Source of the DNA: an uncultured Microscilla sp.
Lineage (GTDB): Bacteria; Bacteroidota; Bacteroidia; Cytophagales; Microscillaceae
Length of the DNA: 63,716 nucleotides
NCBI RefSeq assembly: GCF_947493425.1
Contig: NZ_CANLRP010000030.1
Coordinates: forward strand, 1 to 63,716
Direction of reading: 5' to 3'
Each line of letters opens with the position of its first letter. Within the stretch, counting starts at the first letter, position 1. Below, in pieces: positions 16,951 through 25,007 of this stretch. A program made the translations under genes and the position numbers. A model generated the notes under the pieces. The model was not told the origin of the DNA and ran no database searches. It was given only the letters and a program-made list of their open reading frames with translations.

Positions 16951-17193
16951 ATGCAAGATATTAATTTAAACCCAGAGGTACAAAGCATTGCCATTCCTGA
17001 ATCAATTGTAAATGTATTTGCCCAAAGCCTTCGTGCCAACTTAGAAGCGCTGATGCTTGACGCAGATCTGCCTTTAACACTGTTCGAAAACCAAGAGTAC
17101 GAACAAGTAAAAATTTATTTACAGACAAGTATTCTTCAAATGCAGTATTTGCTCAACAATGTAGAGTTGTTGGATACACTACAAAAGAAATAA
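16951..17193 (+). CDS. Small acidic protein, cassette family member A (80 residues)
   Basis: Protein of 80 residues of unknown function, with paralogues at 44000-44257 and 63214-63456. Copies A and C are identical at 67 of 80 positions by my count. It has no signal peptide, membrane segment or cysteine; it is acidic and reads as three helices: IVNVFAQSLRANLEALML, ENQEYEQVKIYLQTSIL and QMQYLLNNVELLDTLQ. A TTG nine bases upstream is also in frame, but the ATG at 16951 matches copy C. It is expressed from its own promoter and leader and is followed by its own terminator, so it is a self-contained unit. No similarity to known toxins, antitoxins or leader peptides is apparent. Confidence 0.8.
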   Translation: MQDINLNPEVQSIAIPESIVNVFAQSLRANLEALMLDADLPLTLFENQEYEQVKIYLQTSILQMQYLLNNVELLDTLQKK

Positions 17194-17219
17194 GCTTCAT
17201 AAATGAAATATTAACCATG

Positions 17220-17246
17220 CCTGCCAGATTTCAAGAATCTGGCAGG
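17220..17246. terminator. Hairpin terminator between cassette A and the LRR gene
   Basis: Perfect 11-bp stem CCTGCCAGATT / AATCTGGCAGG with a 5-base loop between two convergent genes; T-runs are weak on both sides. Confidence 0.75.
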
Positions 17247-17259
17247 TATAAAAATTCTT

Positions 17260-18054
17260 TTAAAAACTCATTTTTACCTGTGGCAATGCCTTCTGAATCC
17301 GGTCTTTTTCTGAGGCAGGCAAAGGGTTGCCATATAAGTAAAGTTCTTTGAGTTGCACAAGGTTGCCAATGTTGGCAGGCAGTGAACGTAGTTGATTACG
17401 ACGCAAATCAAGCAAACGTAAATTAGTCAAGTACCCTATTTCATTGGGCAACATCACCAGCTTATTTTCACGTAGGTCGAGCGTGTCTAGTTCTTCCAGG
17501 TTGCCCAGTTCGGCAGGCACCTGCTTTAGCTGGTTGCCCCCCAAATGTAATTTGCGTAAGTTTTCAAGTTTACCAATTTCTTTAGGCAGGCGAGTCAATA
17601 GCCCTTGAGTAAGCCAAAGCTCTTCAAGTTGGCGCAAACGCCCTACTTCTTTAGGTAGTTGGGTCAGCGGATTTTTATGGAGGTTCAATTGTTTCAAATA
17701 TCTCAAATTGCCTATTTCGCGAGGCAGTGTATGCAATTGATTACTGTTGAGGTTGAGCAACAACAAGTTTTTGAGGTAAGCTATTTCAGCTGGCAAGCGC
17801 TTTAGGTAAACATGGTTAATCCACAATTCACTAATATTTGCCACTACCTGCACAAAACCGTATGTAAGACAAAGCAGTATTTTTTCTTGTTTATTAATCA
17901 GGTATTTCTCCAACACCTGCGGAATTCTCTCTCCCGCTCCCTTTAGCAACTGAAAAGCCAGTTCTACTTGACTACTTTGACCGCTTTCCAACAGTTGTTT
18001 TATTTTACTAATAAAGTCAGGGCTAGTGGTAATGTAATTGTTGTTTGTTAACAT
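17260..18054 (-). CDS. Leucine-rich-repeat protein, cytoplasmic type
   Basis: A 264-residue protein without signal peptide. Residues 1-80 form a helical N-terminal region (ISKIKQLLESGQSSQVELAFQLL), followed by about eight LRR units of 23 residues with the consensus LPKEIGNLxxLxxLxLxxN, closing with a cap (LPASEKDRIQKALPQVKMSF). This repeat class forms a curved protein-binding scaffold. A partner is not obvious; the upstream neighbour 150 bp away is a NarL-type regulator gene on the same strand. Similar end caps occur in the secreted LRR protein at 34534 (LPKTEQLKIKAWFPNALVSF). Confidence 0.85.
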   Translation of the reverse strand: MLTNNNYITTSPDFISKIKQLLESGQSSQVELAFQLLKGAGERIPQVLEKYLINKQEKILLCLTYGFVQVVANISELWINHVYLKRLPAEIAYLKNLLLLNLNSNQLHTLPREIGNLRYLKQLNLHKNPLTQLPKEVGRLRQLEELWLTQGLLTRLPKEIGKLENLRKLHLGGNQLKQVPAELGNLEELDTLDLRENKLVMLPNEIGYLTNLRLLDLRRNQLRSLPANIGNLVQLKELYLYGNPLPASEKDRIQKALPQVKMSF

Positions 18055-18202
18055 ACCTGAATTAATTTTGGTTATATATCAGTTTTTGTCATAGTGTTAT
18101 GTTACAATACGTAAAGTGTAAAATTATATTCGGGTATTTCTCTTTATTTTTATTTATCTGGTGGTTATACTCTTGATGCAATTCAAGGTTGCCCTGGCTT
18201 AT

Positions 18203-18859
18203 CTAAATCTCTACCAACTCATTTTTGAGCGCAAAAACCACCAGTCCAGCAGTATTTTTTGCTCCCGTTTTTTCTAATAAATTTTTTCGGTGCCCTTCTA
18301 CCGTACGATTACTAATAAATAGTTTTTCTGCCATTTCGGGGGTGGTAAGCTCCTTGCAGATCAACTCTAACACTTCTTGTTCACGTTTGGTCAACTCTAT
18401 GCTGTTTTCAAACTGAGGCTTACCTTTAGCTCTTTTTTTCTGGTTAAGCCCCTTAAGCATTACTGTAGATATGTGGTTGTTGAAATAAAAATCTTTTGCC
18501 ATGACTGTTCCTATGGCATGTACTAACTCATCGGGATCGGTATTTTTGAGTAGGTAACCATTGGCGCCTAGTTCGAGACAATGAATGATAAACTTCTCTT
18601 CGTCGTACATAGATAAAATAAGCACCTTTACTTCAGGGTATTTGGCTTTAATTATTTTGGTAGCCTCCATACCGTCCATTACGGGCATTTTCAAGTCCAT
18701 CAGTATCACATCAGGCGTTTGTGCGTCTACTTTGTCTATCAGTTCTTTGCCATTATCGGCACCATAAACCACCTCGATATTGTCATCAAGCTCTAAAATA
18801 GTGACCAAGCCTTTGCGAAAAAGCACATGATCGTCAGCAATTGCTACTTTAACTGGCAT
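18203..18859 (-). CDS. NarL/LuxR-family response regulator
   Basis: Response regulator of 218 residues: receiver domain (KVAIADDHVLFRKGLV start, phospho-acceptor Asp in VILMDLKMPVMDG, Lys in LLKNTD) and a LuxR-type helix-turn-helix (LTKREQEVLELICKELTTPEMAEKLF, then SNRTVEGHRKNLLEKTG). The frame extends to 18916, but ATG 18859 (MPVKVAIADDH) is the normal family start. It is the output partner of the HisKA_3 kinase gene that precedes it in the operon (gap 163 bp). Confidence 0.9.
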   Translation of the reverse strand: MPVKVAIADDHVLFRKGLVTILELDDNIEVVYGADNGKELIDKVDAQTPDVILMDLKMPVMDGMEATKIIKAKYPEVKVLILSMYDEEKFIIHCLELGANGYLLKNTDPDELVHAIGTVMAKDFYFNNHISTVMLKGLNQKKRAKGKPQFENSIELTKREQEVLELICKELTTPEMAEKLFISNRTVEGHRKNLLEKTGAKNTAGLVVFALKNELVEI

Positions 18860-19022
18860 AATTTGTAATGTTTGTAGGTTTCTCAAGACAAGCCTCTGCT
18901 TTGATGGTTGATGCAAAATGTAGGTAGTATATCAAAAGGCAAAAGGCTCCAGATAAATCATCCGGTAGAGGTAAAAGGATGAAGTTGTTATACGAAAATA
19001 TAGAACAGCAAGGTAATCATTT

Positions 19023-19829
19023 TTAAGCAGTATTACTCAATATATTTACTTGAGTTCCGCCTTCTGGAGGGTTGGTATAGTTGAGGCTTGCGCCTAATAC
19101 CTGGGCACGACTTTCGAGGTTTTTTAAGCCCAATCCTTTGGTGCTGTCCTTACTTTGCATCAAAGCATTGGCATCAAAACCCACCCCATTATCTTTAAAT
19201 ATAATCTTTAGGCTTTTTGGGGTATAATGGATAAACAAGTTGACTTGGGTTGCCTGGGCGTGTTTAAGGGTATTATTGAATAGCTCCTGTATAATCCGGA
19301 ACAAGGCAAGTTCCTGGGTTTGGGGCAGACGTTCTTCGGTTACCTGATGCTCAAGCTTTACCAATACCGCATCTGCCTGGTTAATTCGGTCGCAAAGCTC
19401 TTGGGCAGCCTCTACCAACCCAAATCGATCCAACGTAGCCGGTAGTAAGTCTTTAGAAATGGTACGTACACTGGCTATAGTAGTCGCAATCAAATCTTTG
19501 GTTTTACCTACCATTTTGCCTGCTTTTGATTCTGCTTCTACAAACTTCTCTATTTGTTTGGTAAATAAATTAATTGTAGACAGGTTGGCGCCTACTTCAT
19601 CGTGCAAATCTTTGGCTATTCTGCGGCGTTCATTTTCCTGGGTTTGCAAACTAGCCTCTAACAATGCTTTTTGCTGTTCTATTTTTATTTGTTGTAGTTG
19701 TTCTTGTTGGGCAAGCAAACGACGTTGATACACCAAAAAAAACACGATTACTGCCATTGCCAACAGTAGCATACCTACCGTGCCAATGAGCAGCATGGTG
19801 CCTACTCCGAGTTCTCCCGACTGAGCCAT
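19023..19829 (-). CDS. NarX-type (HisKA_3) sensor histidine kinase
   Basis: Compact sensor kinase of 268 residues. One membrane helix (about 10-35) is followed by a basic coiled-coil, the HisKA_3 phospho-acceptor box NERRRIAKDLHDEVGANLS, and a HATPase domain (ELFNNTLKHAQAT, KDNGVGFD, GLGLKNLESRA). There is no extracytoplasmic sensor domain, so the signal probably comes from the multi-span protein encoded just upstream, whose gene it overlaps by 28 bp. The response regulator gene follows on the same strand. Confidence 0.9.
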   Translation of the reverse strand: MAQSGELGVGTMLLIGTVGMLLLAMAVIVFFLVYQRRLLAQQEQLQQIKIEQQKALLEASLQTQENERRRIAKDLHDEVGANLSTINLFTKQIEKFVEAESKAGKMVGKTKDLIATTIASVRTISKDLLPATLDRFGLVEAAQELCDRINQADAVLVKLEHQVTEERLPQTQELALFRIIQELFNNTLKHAQATQVNLFIHYTPKSLKIIFKDNGVGFDANALMQSKDSTKGLGLKNLESRAQVLGASLNYTNPPEGGTQVNILSNTA

Positions 19830-20467
19830 AAACCTATTGTGTAAAATATATTATGAATGATATTCAAGAACGAATGTATATTCCACATCAATAATAATAA
19901 ACCTTTGTCAGAAACAATATAATTGCTGAAAATAAATAAAAACAGGCTACCCGAAAAGTAAATTAAAATGCCAGTATTGATCCAAAACATGGGCGCCTTT
20001 TCCAAATACCTTACTTTTAATTCCCTCAACATTTTGTAAAAATAAGACAGCGCAAATACAATAAGCAAAAGGTTGCTAATAGGGCGGGAGTAAGTATTAA
20101 AAGTATAAATAGATTGGATAAATAAGCTATTAATAATAGAAAATATGGTAAAAGCTACAGTAATGACAGGAATCACATAGCGGGCATAAGTTTTATGCAG
20201 ATACAATTGGTACATCCAGGCAAGTAGTGCAAACTCTACGACTACATACACGTGCAAGGCGGGCAAATTGGGTAGTTTATAAATTGCCAGGGCACGGGCT
20301 ACTATTTCAACCAAGACCCCTACCCACAATAAAATACTCAAAATTTTTAGGGGAAGTGCCTGTTTTTTAAAGAGGATGATTGCCAGTATTGCTGGTATTA
20401 GAATAGAAGCTACTGCTACATTGGCCAGCACAAATGACCAATTAATTGTAAGAAATAATGAATACAT
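19802..20467 (-). CDS. Multi-span membrane protein, putative sensor partner of the overlapping kinase
   Basis: A 221-residue protein with about six to seven hydrophobic helices and very short loops (for example LANVAVASILIPAILAIIL, VIPVITVAFTIFSIINSLF, LLLIVFALSYFYKML). I do not recognise a transporter or enzyme signature. Its last 28 bp overlap the start of the histidine kinase gene, implying coupled translation and a stoichiometric complex. The likely role is the membrane sensing part of this two-component system; this is inference from context. Confidence 0.75.
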   Translation of the reverse strand: MYSLFLTINWSFVLANVAVASILIPAILAIILFKKQALPLKILSILLWVGVLVEIVARALAIYKLPNLPALHVYVVVEFALLAWMYQLYLHKTYARYVIPVITVAFTIFSIINSLFIQSIYTFNTYSRPISNLLLIVFALSYFYKMLRELKVRYLEKAPMFWINTGILIYFSGSLFLFIFSNYIVSDKGLLLLMWNIHSFLNIIHNIFYTIGLWLSRENSE

Positions 20468-20523
20468 AGTTTTTAAGTTGTTTTTAAAAGTATAGGTGAA
20501 CTTTCGTTCACCTATATCACTTT

Positions 20524-21381
20524 TTACAAACTACCGCCGCCACCACCGCAAAATGGTGGACAAGGAGCTGCAAACTCTAGAGTTACTACTCCTCCTGTAC
20601 CACTTTCTGTGGTTTCAAATTTTACTTGAGGAGGTATATTTAATGCGGTGCCAATCATAGGGTCTACCTTAGTCTTTTCATCTTTTTCGCTAAATACTGC
20701 CCGCAAAATAGGACGATATGCAAAAGGGTGCCCATATTCAGGATTAGGGTCGCCTGCCCCCATAAAGAAAAACAGGTTGCTGACCTCAAGGCCTGGGTTA
20801 GATTTCAGTATATCCTTCAAGTCCTGTACATCCTGAGACGAGTAGGTATAAAATGCCGCTCTCTCTATTTCAGTCGCCTTAGTAAGTGAGTCGGTAATGG
20901 GTGCATGAAAGCTATCGATAATCTCATTGGTTGCGCGGGTGTTCCAGCCATCAACATACAACTTTGCCAGCGAAAAAGGAATGGTGGTTGTTTGTGAGTG
21001 TACAGGCAAATTACTGTTATTTTCGTCGAGTTGTTTTTCTATGTTTTCGGCAAGGTAACAGCCAGCATAACTCGGATTCATATTGTTGTCCTTTTTACGC
21101 CCTTGTACAATAAAAGCAAACTTATTGGTTTTTTGATCAATGCCTTGGTATACCCTTAGTGTAGCATTGTTGTTCGCCGGATCTAACAAATCCATAGCTG
21201 CTTCTTTGTCTAATACAAAAGTTTGAAATCGTTTGATTTGCAACCTGCCATCTTTTCCTGGAGCAGGTGTAGTATGAAAACTATCCAATAAAGACTCAAA
21301 AGTGGCTTTTTGCCATCCTTCTATAGCCGCCTTTGCTACCCCTTCATCCAGGGTGGCAACAGTGATGTTTAGGTTTGCCAT
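20524..21381 (-). CDS. Two-repeat protein of unknown function with a Cys/Gly tail
   Basis: A 285-residue soluble protein with no signal peptide. It contains an internal duplication: AAIEGWQKATFESLLDSFHT (about 18-37) and KLYVDGWNTRATNEIIDSFH (about 138-157), each followed by a segment ending in a KDIL/MDLL-like helix and then FFF/FAF-containing strands. It ends abruptly in APCPPFCGGGGGSL, a Cys-Pro-Pro-x-Cys pair followed by five glycines, which resembles the tails of modified or processed peptides in Bacteroidota. It lies 56 bp upstream of the membrane protein-kinase-regulator operon and may be part of it. Confidence 0.65.
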   Translation of the reverse strand: MANLNITVATLDEGVAKAAIEGWQKATFESLLDSFHTTPAPGKDGRLQIKRFQTFVLDKEAAMDLLDPANNNATLRVYQGIDQKTNKFAFIVQGRKKDNNMNPSYAGCYLAENIEKQLDENNSNLPVHSQTTTIPFSLAKLYVDGWNTRATNEIIDSFHAPITDSLTKATEIERAAFYTYSSQDVQDLKDILKSNPGLEVSNLFFFMGAGDPNPEYGHPFAYRPILRAVFSEKDEKTKVDPMIGTALNIPPQVKFETTESGTGGVVTLEFAAPCPPFCGGGGGSL

Positions 21382-21648
21382 AAAATAACTTTTTAATAAA
21401 AAAATATAACCATGTGTGTATCCAAACTTACATCTATTTTACGGTTTTCACAATTGTATTATAATTAAAAAAAAGATGGAAAATTACTTTTAATTGTTTG
21501 TTTTACAGGTAGTTGTGAGTATTTTAAACAATTGACTTATTTTTGGCAAAAAACGCATATTCACTCATAAAAACACGTGTTTTTACTTGCACAAACTTTA
21601 GGGTTTTTTGGCAACCTACAGCCCTGTTATATTCGTTATATATTATAC

Positions 21649-21738
21649 AATATCAGTTTTTCAAATTCACATAACCTTTTTCTAATAGCAAAAGCTTATG
21701 TAAAAAGCCCTCGCTGTAGCAGCGAGGGCTTTTATTGT
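21649..21738 (+). ncRNA. Candidate small RNA 1 of a tandem pair
   Basis: Starts with AATATCAGTTTTTCAAA, then a hairpin closed by ACATAA (21669-21674) / TTATGT (21696-21701) with a further CTTTT/AAAAG pairing inside, then a 13-bp perfect terminator stem (21703-21715 / 21721-21733) with TTTT. The same order of elements recurs exactly 200 bp further on. No ORF fits between start and terminator. Orientation is inferred from copy 2, which has a good -7 box; transcription from the other strand is possible. Confidence 0.55.
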
Positions 21739-21839
21739 GCCCAAAAATATCATAAACTTACACCAACTATCCCCCCCGTATTTCTACCTGTTTTCGCAAA
21801 AGCCGTAGATACACGCTTACCTAAAGCACTTTTATCAAC

Positions 21840-21847
21840 TACTTTTG
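21840..21847 (+). promoter_or_regulatory. Bacteroidota -7 promoter box of candidate small RNA 2
   Basis: TACTTTTG, an exact TAnnTTTG match, directly before the conserved AATATCAG start block. The equivalent position of copy 1 is degenerate. Confidence 0.5.
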
Positions 21848-21848
21848 T

Positions 21849-21951
21849 AATATCAGTTTTTCAAACAAAATAGTTTCTCAAACGTCACATAAGCTTTACC
21901 CCAGGTCAAGTCATTATGTTTGCCCTTTGTGTAGGTAGCAAAGGGCTTTTT
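21849..21951 (+). ncRNA. Candidate small RNA 2 of a tandem pair
   Basis: Begins with the same AATATCAGTTTTTCAAA block as copy 1. It has the same closing stem ACATAA (21887-21892) / TTATGT (21914-21919), with different bases inside that still pair partly (CTT/AAG), and a terminator GCCCTTTG / CAAAGGGC followed by TTTTT. The stems are kept while the sequence between them differs, which favours a structured RNA over chance. Confidence 0.58.
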
Positions 21952-22065
21952 AGTGTAGGTGATATATATGAGTAGAGTAAAAAAATATTAAGAGGGAATA
22001 TGGTGACAAAGGCTCTAAGCCTTGGTTGCTGTTTAGTATCTTCTGCCAGTATGTGTGTGTCAGCA

Positions 22066-22095
22066 AAAGGGTTGGGTGGTTTCACCCAACCCTTT
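22066..22095. terminator. Terminator downstream of the Ser/Thr kinase gene
   Basis: Perfect 13-bp stem AAAGGGTTGGGTG / CACCCAACCCTTT with a 4-base loop, about 30 bp past the kinase stop on the minus strand. It could also end a plus-strand transcript. Confidence 0.75.
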
Positions 22096-22127
22096 CTTTT
22101 GAAAGATGTTTTATATTTTGGGCAAGT

Positions 22128-23624
22128 TTATTTCTTGACATTTTTCACATAGTATACCCGGTATTCTTTGTCCATGCGTACTTCTGCCTTGCGCGATACC
22201 GACTTTGTTTTACCCTGATCTTCGGGTTTTTTAGCTTTTTTGGGTTGATACTCATAAGTATAATCAAATATTGCGGTGTGGTTACCCTCTTCGTCTTCAC
22301 TATACTGCATACTATCCCAGTCAATTTTGTGTCGCTCTTCGGTCACTATCTTATCCCACGAATACTTATAAGCGCTGCGTAAATCCCGTTCACGATCAAT
22401 GTTTTTATTACCAAAATAATTGGCAATTGTTTTACGGTAAAATGGACGGATATTGTCAAAATTACGGCTTTCAGCAGCATCATAAAACTTACGCAATGTA
22501 ATCTTTACTGTCTCCTTTTTATCTTGTTTTGTGCTAGCATTCCGCTTTTTGTACGCATGCGAAAACACCGCAATTTTTTGCAGAGGTTTGATATTTAAAG
22601 GGTTCCACAACACGAGGTAAGTCAATACTCCCAGCAAAACAACGACCGACAAAGGCAACCAAATATTATTGTCAGGAGCAGTCTTTTTGGGGGCAGGTTT
22701 GCGGTTTTGTGTACGGGGCTTGTTTGGTGGAGTTTGGCGTTGTGGGTTAACACCACCACCGGTAGGTACAGTAGTAGTCAAAGTAGCACCTGCCTGATGT
22801 TGTATCAAACTTTGCAAAGCTTGTTTAAACTCTAGTGCAGTCTGATAACGCTCTTGTGGTTCCTTGGCAGTAGCTTTGTCTATAATAGCTTGCATACGCT
22901 CCGATACACCTGGGTTAAACTTACGCAAACGAGGCAACGGTGAGTTTACTATTTTGGTATATACATCATACTCAGTAGATGTTTTTTCATCGTAAGGAGG
23001 GCGCCCGGTTAATATCTGAAAAAGTGTAACACCCAGCGAGTAAATATCGCTGCGTCGATCTGCCGATAAACCCTTGACTTGCTCAGGGCTCATATAAAGC
23101 ACCGTACCCATCTTAGACCCAGTACGCGTAAGCCCTTTGTTGACATCATTTAGAATTTTGGCAATACCAAAATCCAGAATTTTAATCTGATTTTCGTTGC
23201 CAATCATCAAGTTAGAAGGTTTAATATCACGGTGTATAATACCTCGGTCATGAGCATAAGCAAAACCATCCAAGGCTTTGGTAAACAAAGCAATGGCGCG
23301 GTCTTCGGGTAATGGACCAGTCACTGTGCGCACATAGTCATCCAGAGGTTTACCCTCTATAAACTCCATAATCAAAAACAAGCCTTGGTTGGTCTCCAGA
23401 AAATCATACAAATCAATAATATTAGGGTGTTTAAGACTTGCCATTGCTTCTGCCTCATTACGAAACCGCTCCCTGATTTGAGTATTGTTTACCAGATTGG
23501 GGTGCAAAGCTTTGATAGCAGCCTTACGCCGCATTTGCAAATGAGAAGCAAGGTAAACACTGCCCATGCCTCCTTCGCCTATTTTTGAGTCTATTCGGTA
23601 ATTAAGTACTTGTGCGCCAATCAT
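22128..23624 (-). CDS. PknB-like Ser/Thr protein kinase with an extracytoplasmic domain
   Basis: A 498-residue membrane kinase. The N-terminal eukaryote-like kinase domain (1-270) has the Gly loop (IGEGGMGSVYLA), catalytic Lys (AAIKALHP), catalytic loop IIHRDIKPSNLMI, DFG (ILDFGIAK) and the APE-equivalent (YMSPEQVKG). A Pro/Lys-rich linker (about 290-320) leads to one membrane helix (LPLSVVVLLGVLTYLVLW). The outer about 150 residues (FYDAAESRNFDNIRPFYRKT) resemble an NTF2/SnoaL-like fold. It probably phosphorylates cytoplasmic targets in response to an envelope cue. It stands alone with its own terminator. Confidence 0.9.
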   Translation of the reverse strand: MIGAQVLNYRIDSKIGEGGMGSVYLASHLQMRRKAAIKALHPNLVNNTQIRERFRNEAEAMASLKHPNIIDLYDFLETNQGLFLIMEFIEGKPLDDYVRTVTGPLPEDRAIALFTKALDGFAYAHDRGIIHRDIKPSNLMIGNENQIKILDFGIAKILNDVNKGLTRTGSKMGTVLYMSPEQVKGLSADRRSDIYSLGVTLFQILTGRPPYDEKTSTEYDVYTKIVNSPLPRLRKFNPGVSERMQAIIDKATAKEPQERYQTALEFKQALQSLIQHQAGATLTTTVPTGGGVNPQRQTPPNKPRTQNRKPAPKKTAPDNNIWLPLSVVVLLGVLTYLVLWNPLNIKPLQKIAVFSHAYKKRNASTKQDKKETVKITLRKFYDAAESRNFDNIRPFYRKTIANYFGNKNIDRERDLRSAYKYSWDKIVTEERHKIDWDSMQYSEDEEGNHTAIFDYTYEYQPKKAKKPEDQGKTKSVSRKAEVRMDKEYRVYYVKNVKK

Positions 23625-24127
23625 TTTTGATAGTTATTTATGTAAGTCTACAGCACTCCATCTATTACTGATCCGGTTTTTAGCCCTGTTACACCACCTA
23701 TAATTGTTAAAAACAAAGGTGACAATTAATTTTACGCAAATCAGCGTTATTTGCTGTGTTGGATTTATCAACGTAAGTTCAACTAAAAAATATAAGAATC
23801 CTTTTATTTTTACGATTAGGAATGCCTCGCTTATTTTGTCGATGTGGTGGGTCGTCTATTGACCATTATCTTTACAAAGTTAAAAATTAATTGTAAATGA
23901 TAAATTTTTAGGCAGAATGATTTAATGAGTGCCTAAAAGTAGCAAATAGATACTTTGTTGTCTTCTAAAAAAACAAAGGCTTTTTTACAAAAAACCAAAC
24001 ACTTCGATATAACTTTATGTTGAGGAAGCATTAGGCAAATAAGGGGTGAGTTAGCAAGAAGGGTATACCAAAAAAAATGCCCTAACGTTGTTTTAATGAT
24101 ACCTTATGCTGTTTTACTTATCAAACT
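23625..24127. other. Non-coding gap upstream of the Ser/Thr kinase and COX3 genes
   Basis: About 500 bp between divergent genes. On the minus strand TAACTTTG (plus 23875-23882) matches the -7 consensus and could start the kinase transcript with a leader of about 245 nt, but no -33 TTG was found. I see nothing else. Confidence 0.4.
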
Positions 24128-24742
24128 ATGACCAATAAACCCAAGATAAAACGACCATCTGCTGAACGTGATTTGTTTAAGCGCCGTGAACCTTTTCATT
24201 TTATGCTTTGGACTGCCATTGCGGGCATTTCTATTATGTTTTTGGCGCTCACCATTATTTATAGTTTGCGCAAAGGGCAACACCAGTGGCAAGTCGTAAA
24301 TTTACCCTTGGCTTTTTGGTTGAGCACCTTTAGTATTATCGCAAGCAGCCTTACACTTTGGCAAACCAATCGGGCGGTCAAAAAAGAACAGTTTCGCAGC
24401 GCCAAGATTTTGCTGGGCACTACACTTGGGTTAGGGTTGTTGTTTATTGGTTTGCAGGTAGTTGGCTGGCAACAGCTCATTGCCCAAAAAGTTTATCTGT
24501 CCAACAGTTTGGGCGGATCTTTTATATACATCATTTCAGGATTACACATTGCCCATATATTAGGGGGTATACTATTCCTTACGCTTATTTTCATAGATAT
24601 TGTTCGTCATACCTCTTATGTAGACTCTTTTATTCATAGTGTAAACCCTCCCAATCAGCTCAGACTCAAGCTAGTGACTATTTACTGGCACTTTGTCGAT
24701 GTGTTGTGGTTGTACCTGTTTTTGTTTTTTTTGTGGGCATAA
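24128..24742 (+). CDS. Cytochrome c oxidase subunit III-like protein, orphan
   Basis: A 204-residue membrane protein of the heme-copper oxidase subunit III family, short five-helix type. Recognisable features are the N-terminal FHFMLWTAIAGISIMFLAL, the middle helix with TLGLGLLFIGLQVVGWQQL, the SLGGSFIYIISGLHIAHILGG segment and the C-terminal TIYWHFVDVLWLYLFLFFLW, which is diagnostic. Subunit III stabilises the oxidase and its oxygen and proton pathways. No subunit I or II gene is adjacent, so it must serve a complex encoded elsewhere. Confidence 0.88.
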   Translation: MTNKPKIKRPSAERDLFKRREPFHFMLWTAIAGISIMFLALTIIYSLRKGQHQWQVVNLPLAFWLSTFSIIASSLTLWQTNRAVKKEQFRSAKILLGTTLGLGLLFIGLQVVGWQQLIAQKVYLSNSLGGSFIYIISGLHIAHILGGILFLTLIFIDIVRHTSYVDSFIHSVNPPNQLRLKLVTIYWHFVDVLWLYLFLFFLWA

Positions 24743-24820
24743 TAGCTTTGTCTAAAACTCATCAATAAAACCAAGTAAAGAGCAAGCCCAATACTTTTAC
24801 TAAAAAAGCCTGCCATCTGC

Positions 24821-24852
24821 TTGTACATGTAACGAATATTTAACTAAATTTG
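24821..24852 (+). promoter_or_regulatory. Promoter of the tRNA-Arg gene
   Basis: -33 TTG at 24821-24823, 21-bp spacer, and an exact -7 box TAAATTTG at 24845-24852. Predicted start about 24858, 27 nt before the mature tRNA. Confidence 0.7.
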
Positions 24853-24860
24853 CAATCCTT

Positions 24861-24876
24861 TTTGACGGTCGTCAAA
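24861..24876. promoter_or_regulatory. 16-bp palindrome between tRNA promoter and tRNA
   Basis: TTTGACG-GT-CGTCAAA, two perfect 7-bp arms around a 2-bp centre, located just after the predicted transcription start. It could be an operator or, as RNA, a 5' leader hairpin for processing. Confidence 0.5.
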
Positions 24877-24884
24877 TAAATATT

Positions 24885-24958
24885 GCACCCGTAGTTCAAC
24901 TGGATAGAATACCAGATTTCGGCTCTGGGGGTTGAGGGTTCGAATCCTTCCGGGTGCA
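24885..24958 (+). tRNA. tRNA-Arg (anticodon UCG)
   Basis: A 74-nt cloverleaf. The acceptor stem is GCACCCG / CGGGTGC with discriminator A; the D arm contains GTTC...GAAT; the anticodon stem is CCAGA / TCTGG with loop TTTCGGC, placing TCG at positions 34-36; and the T arm is GAGGG-TTCGAAT-CCTTC. CCA is not encoded. It reads CGN Arg codons, chiefly CGA/CGG. It has its own promoter and terminator and no other tRNA nearby. Confidence 0.95.
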
Positions 24959-24968
24959 CTACTTAACC

Positions 24969-25007
24969 AAAAGCCTTTGATACTATCAATGTATTAGAGG
25001 CTTTTTT
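24969..25007 (+). terminator. Terminator of the tRNA-Arg gene
   Basis: Stem AAAAGCCT / AGGCTTTTTT with further internal pairing (GATAC...GTAT-type) and a six-T tail. Confidence 0.75.

Noticed and set aside
21731..21850. Small minus-strand peptide ending VSL in the gap between the candidate sRNAs
   Set aside because: The frame reads plausibly for about 36 codons but has no ATG, GTG or TTG start after the upstream stop.
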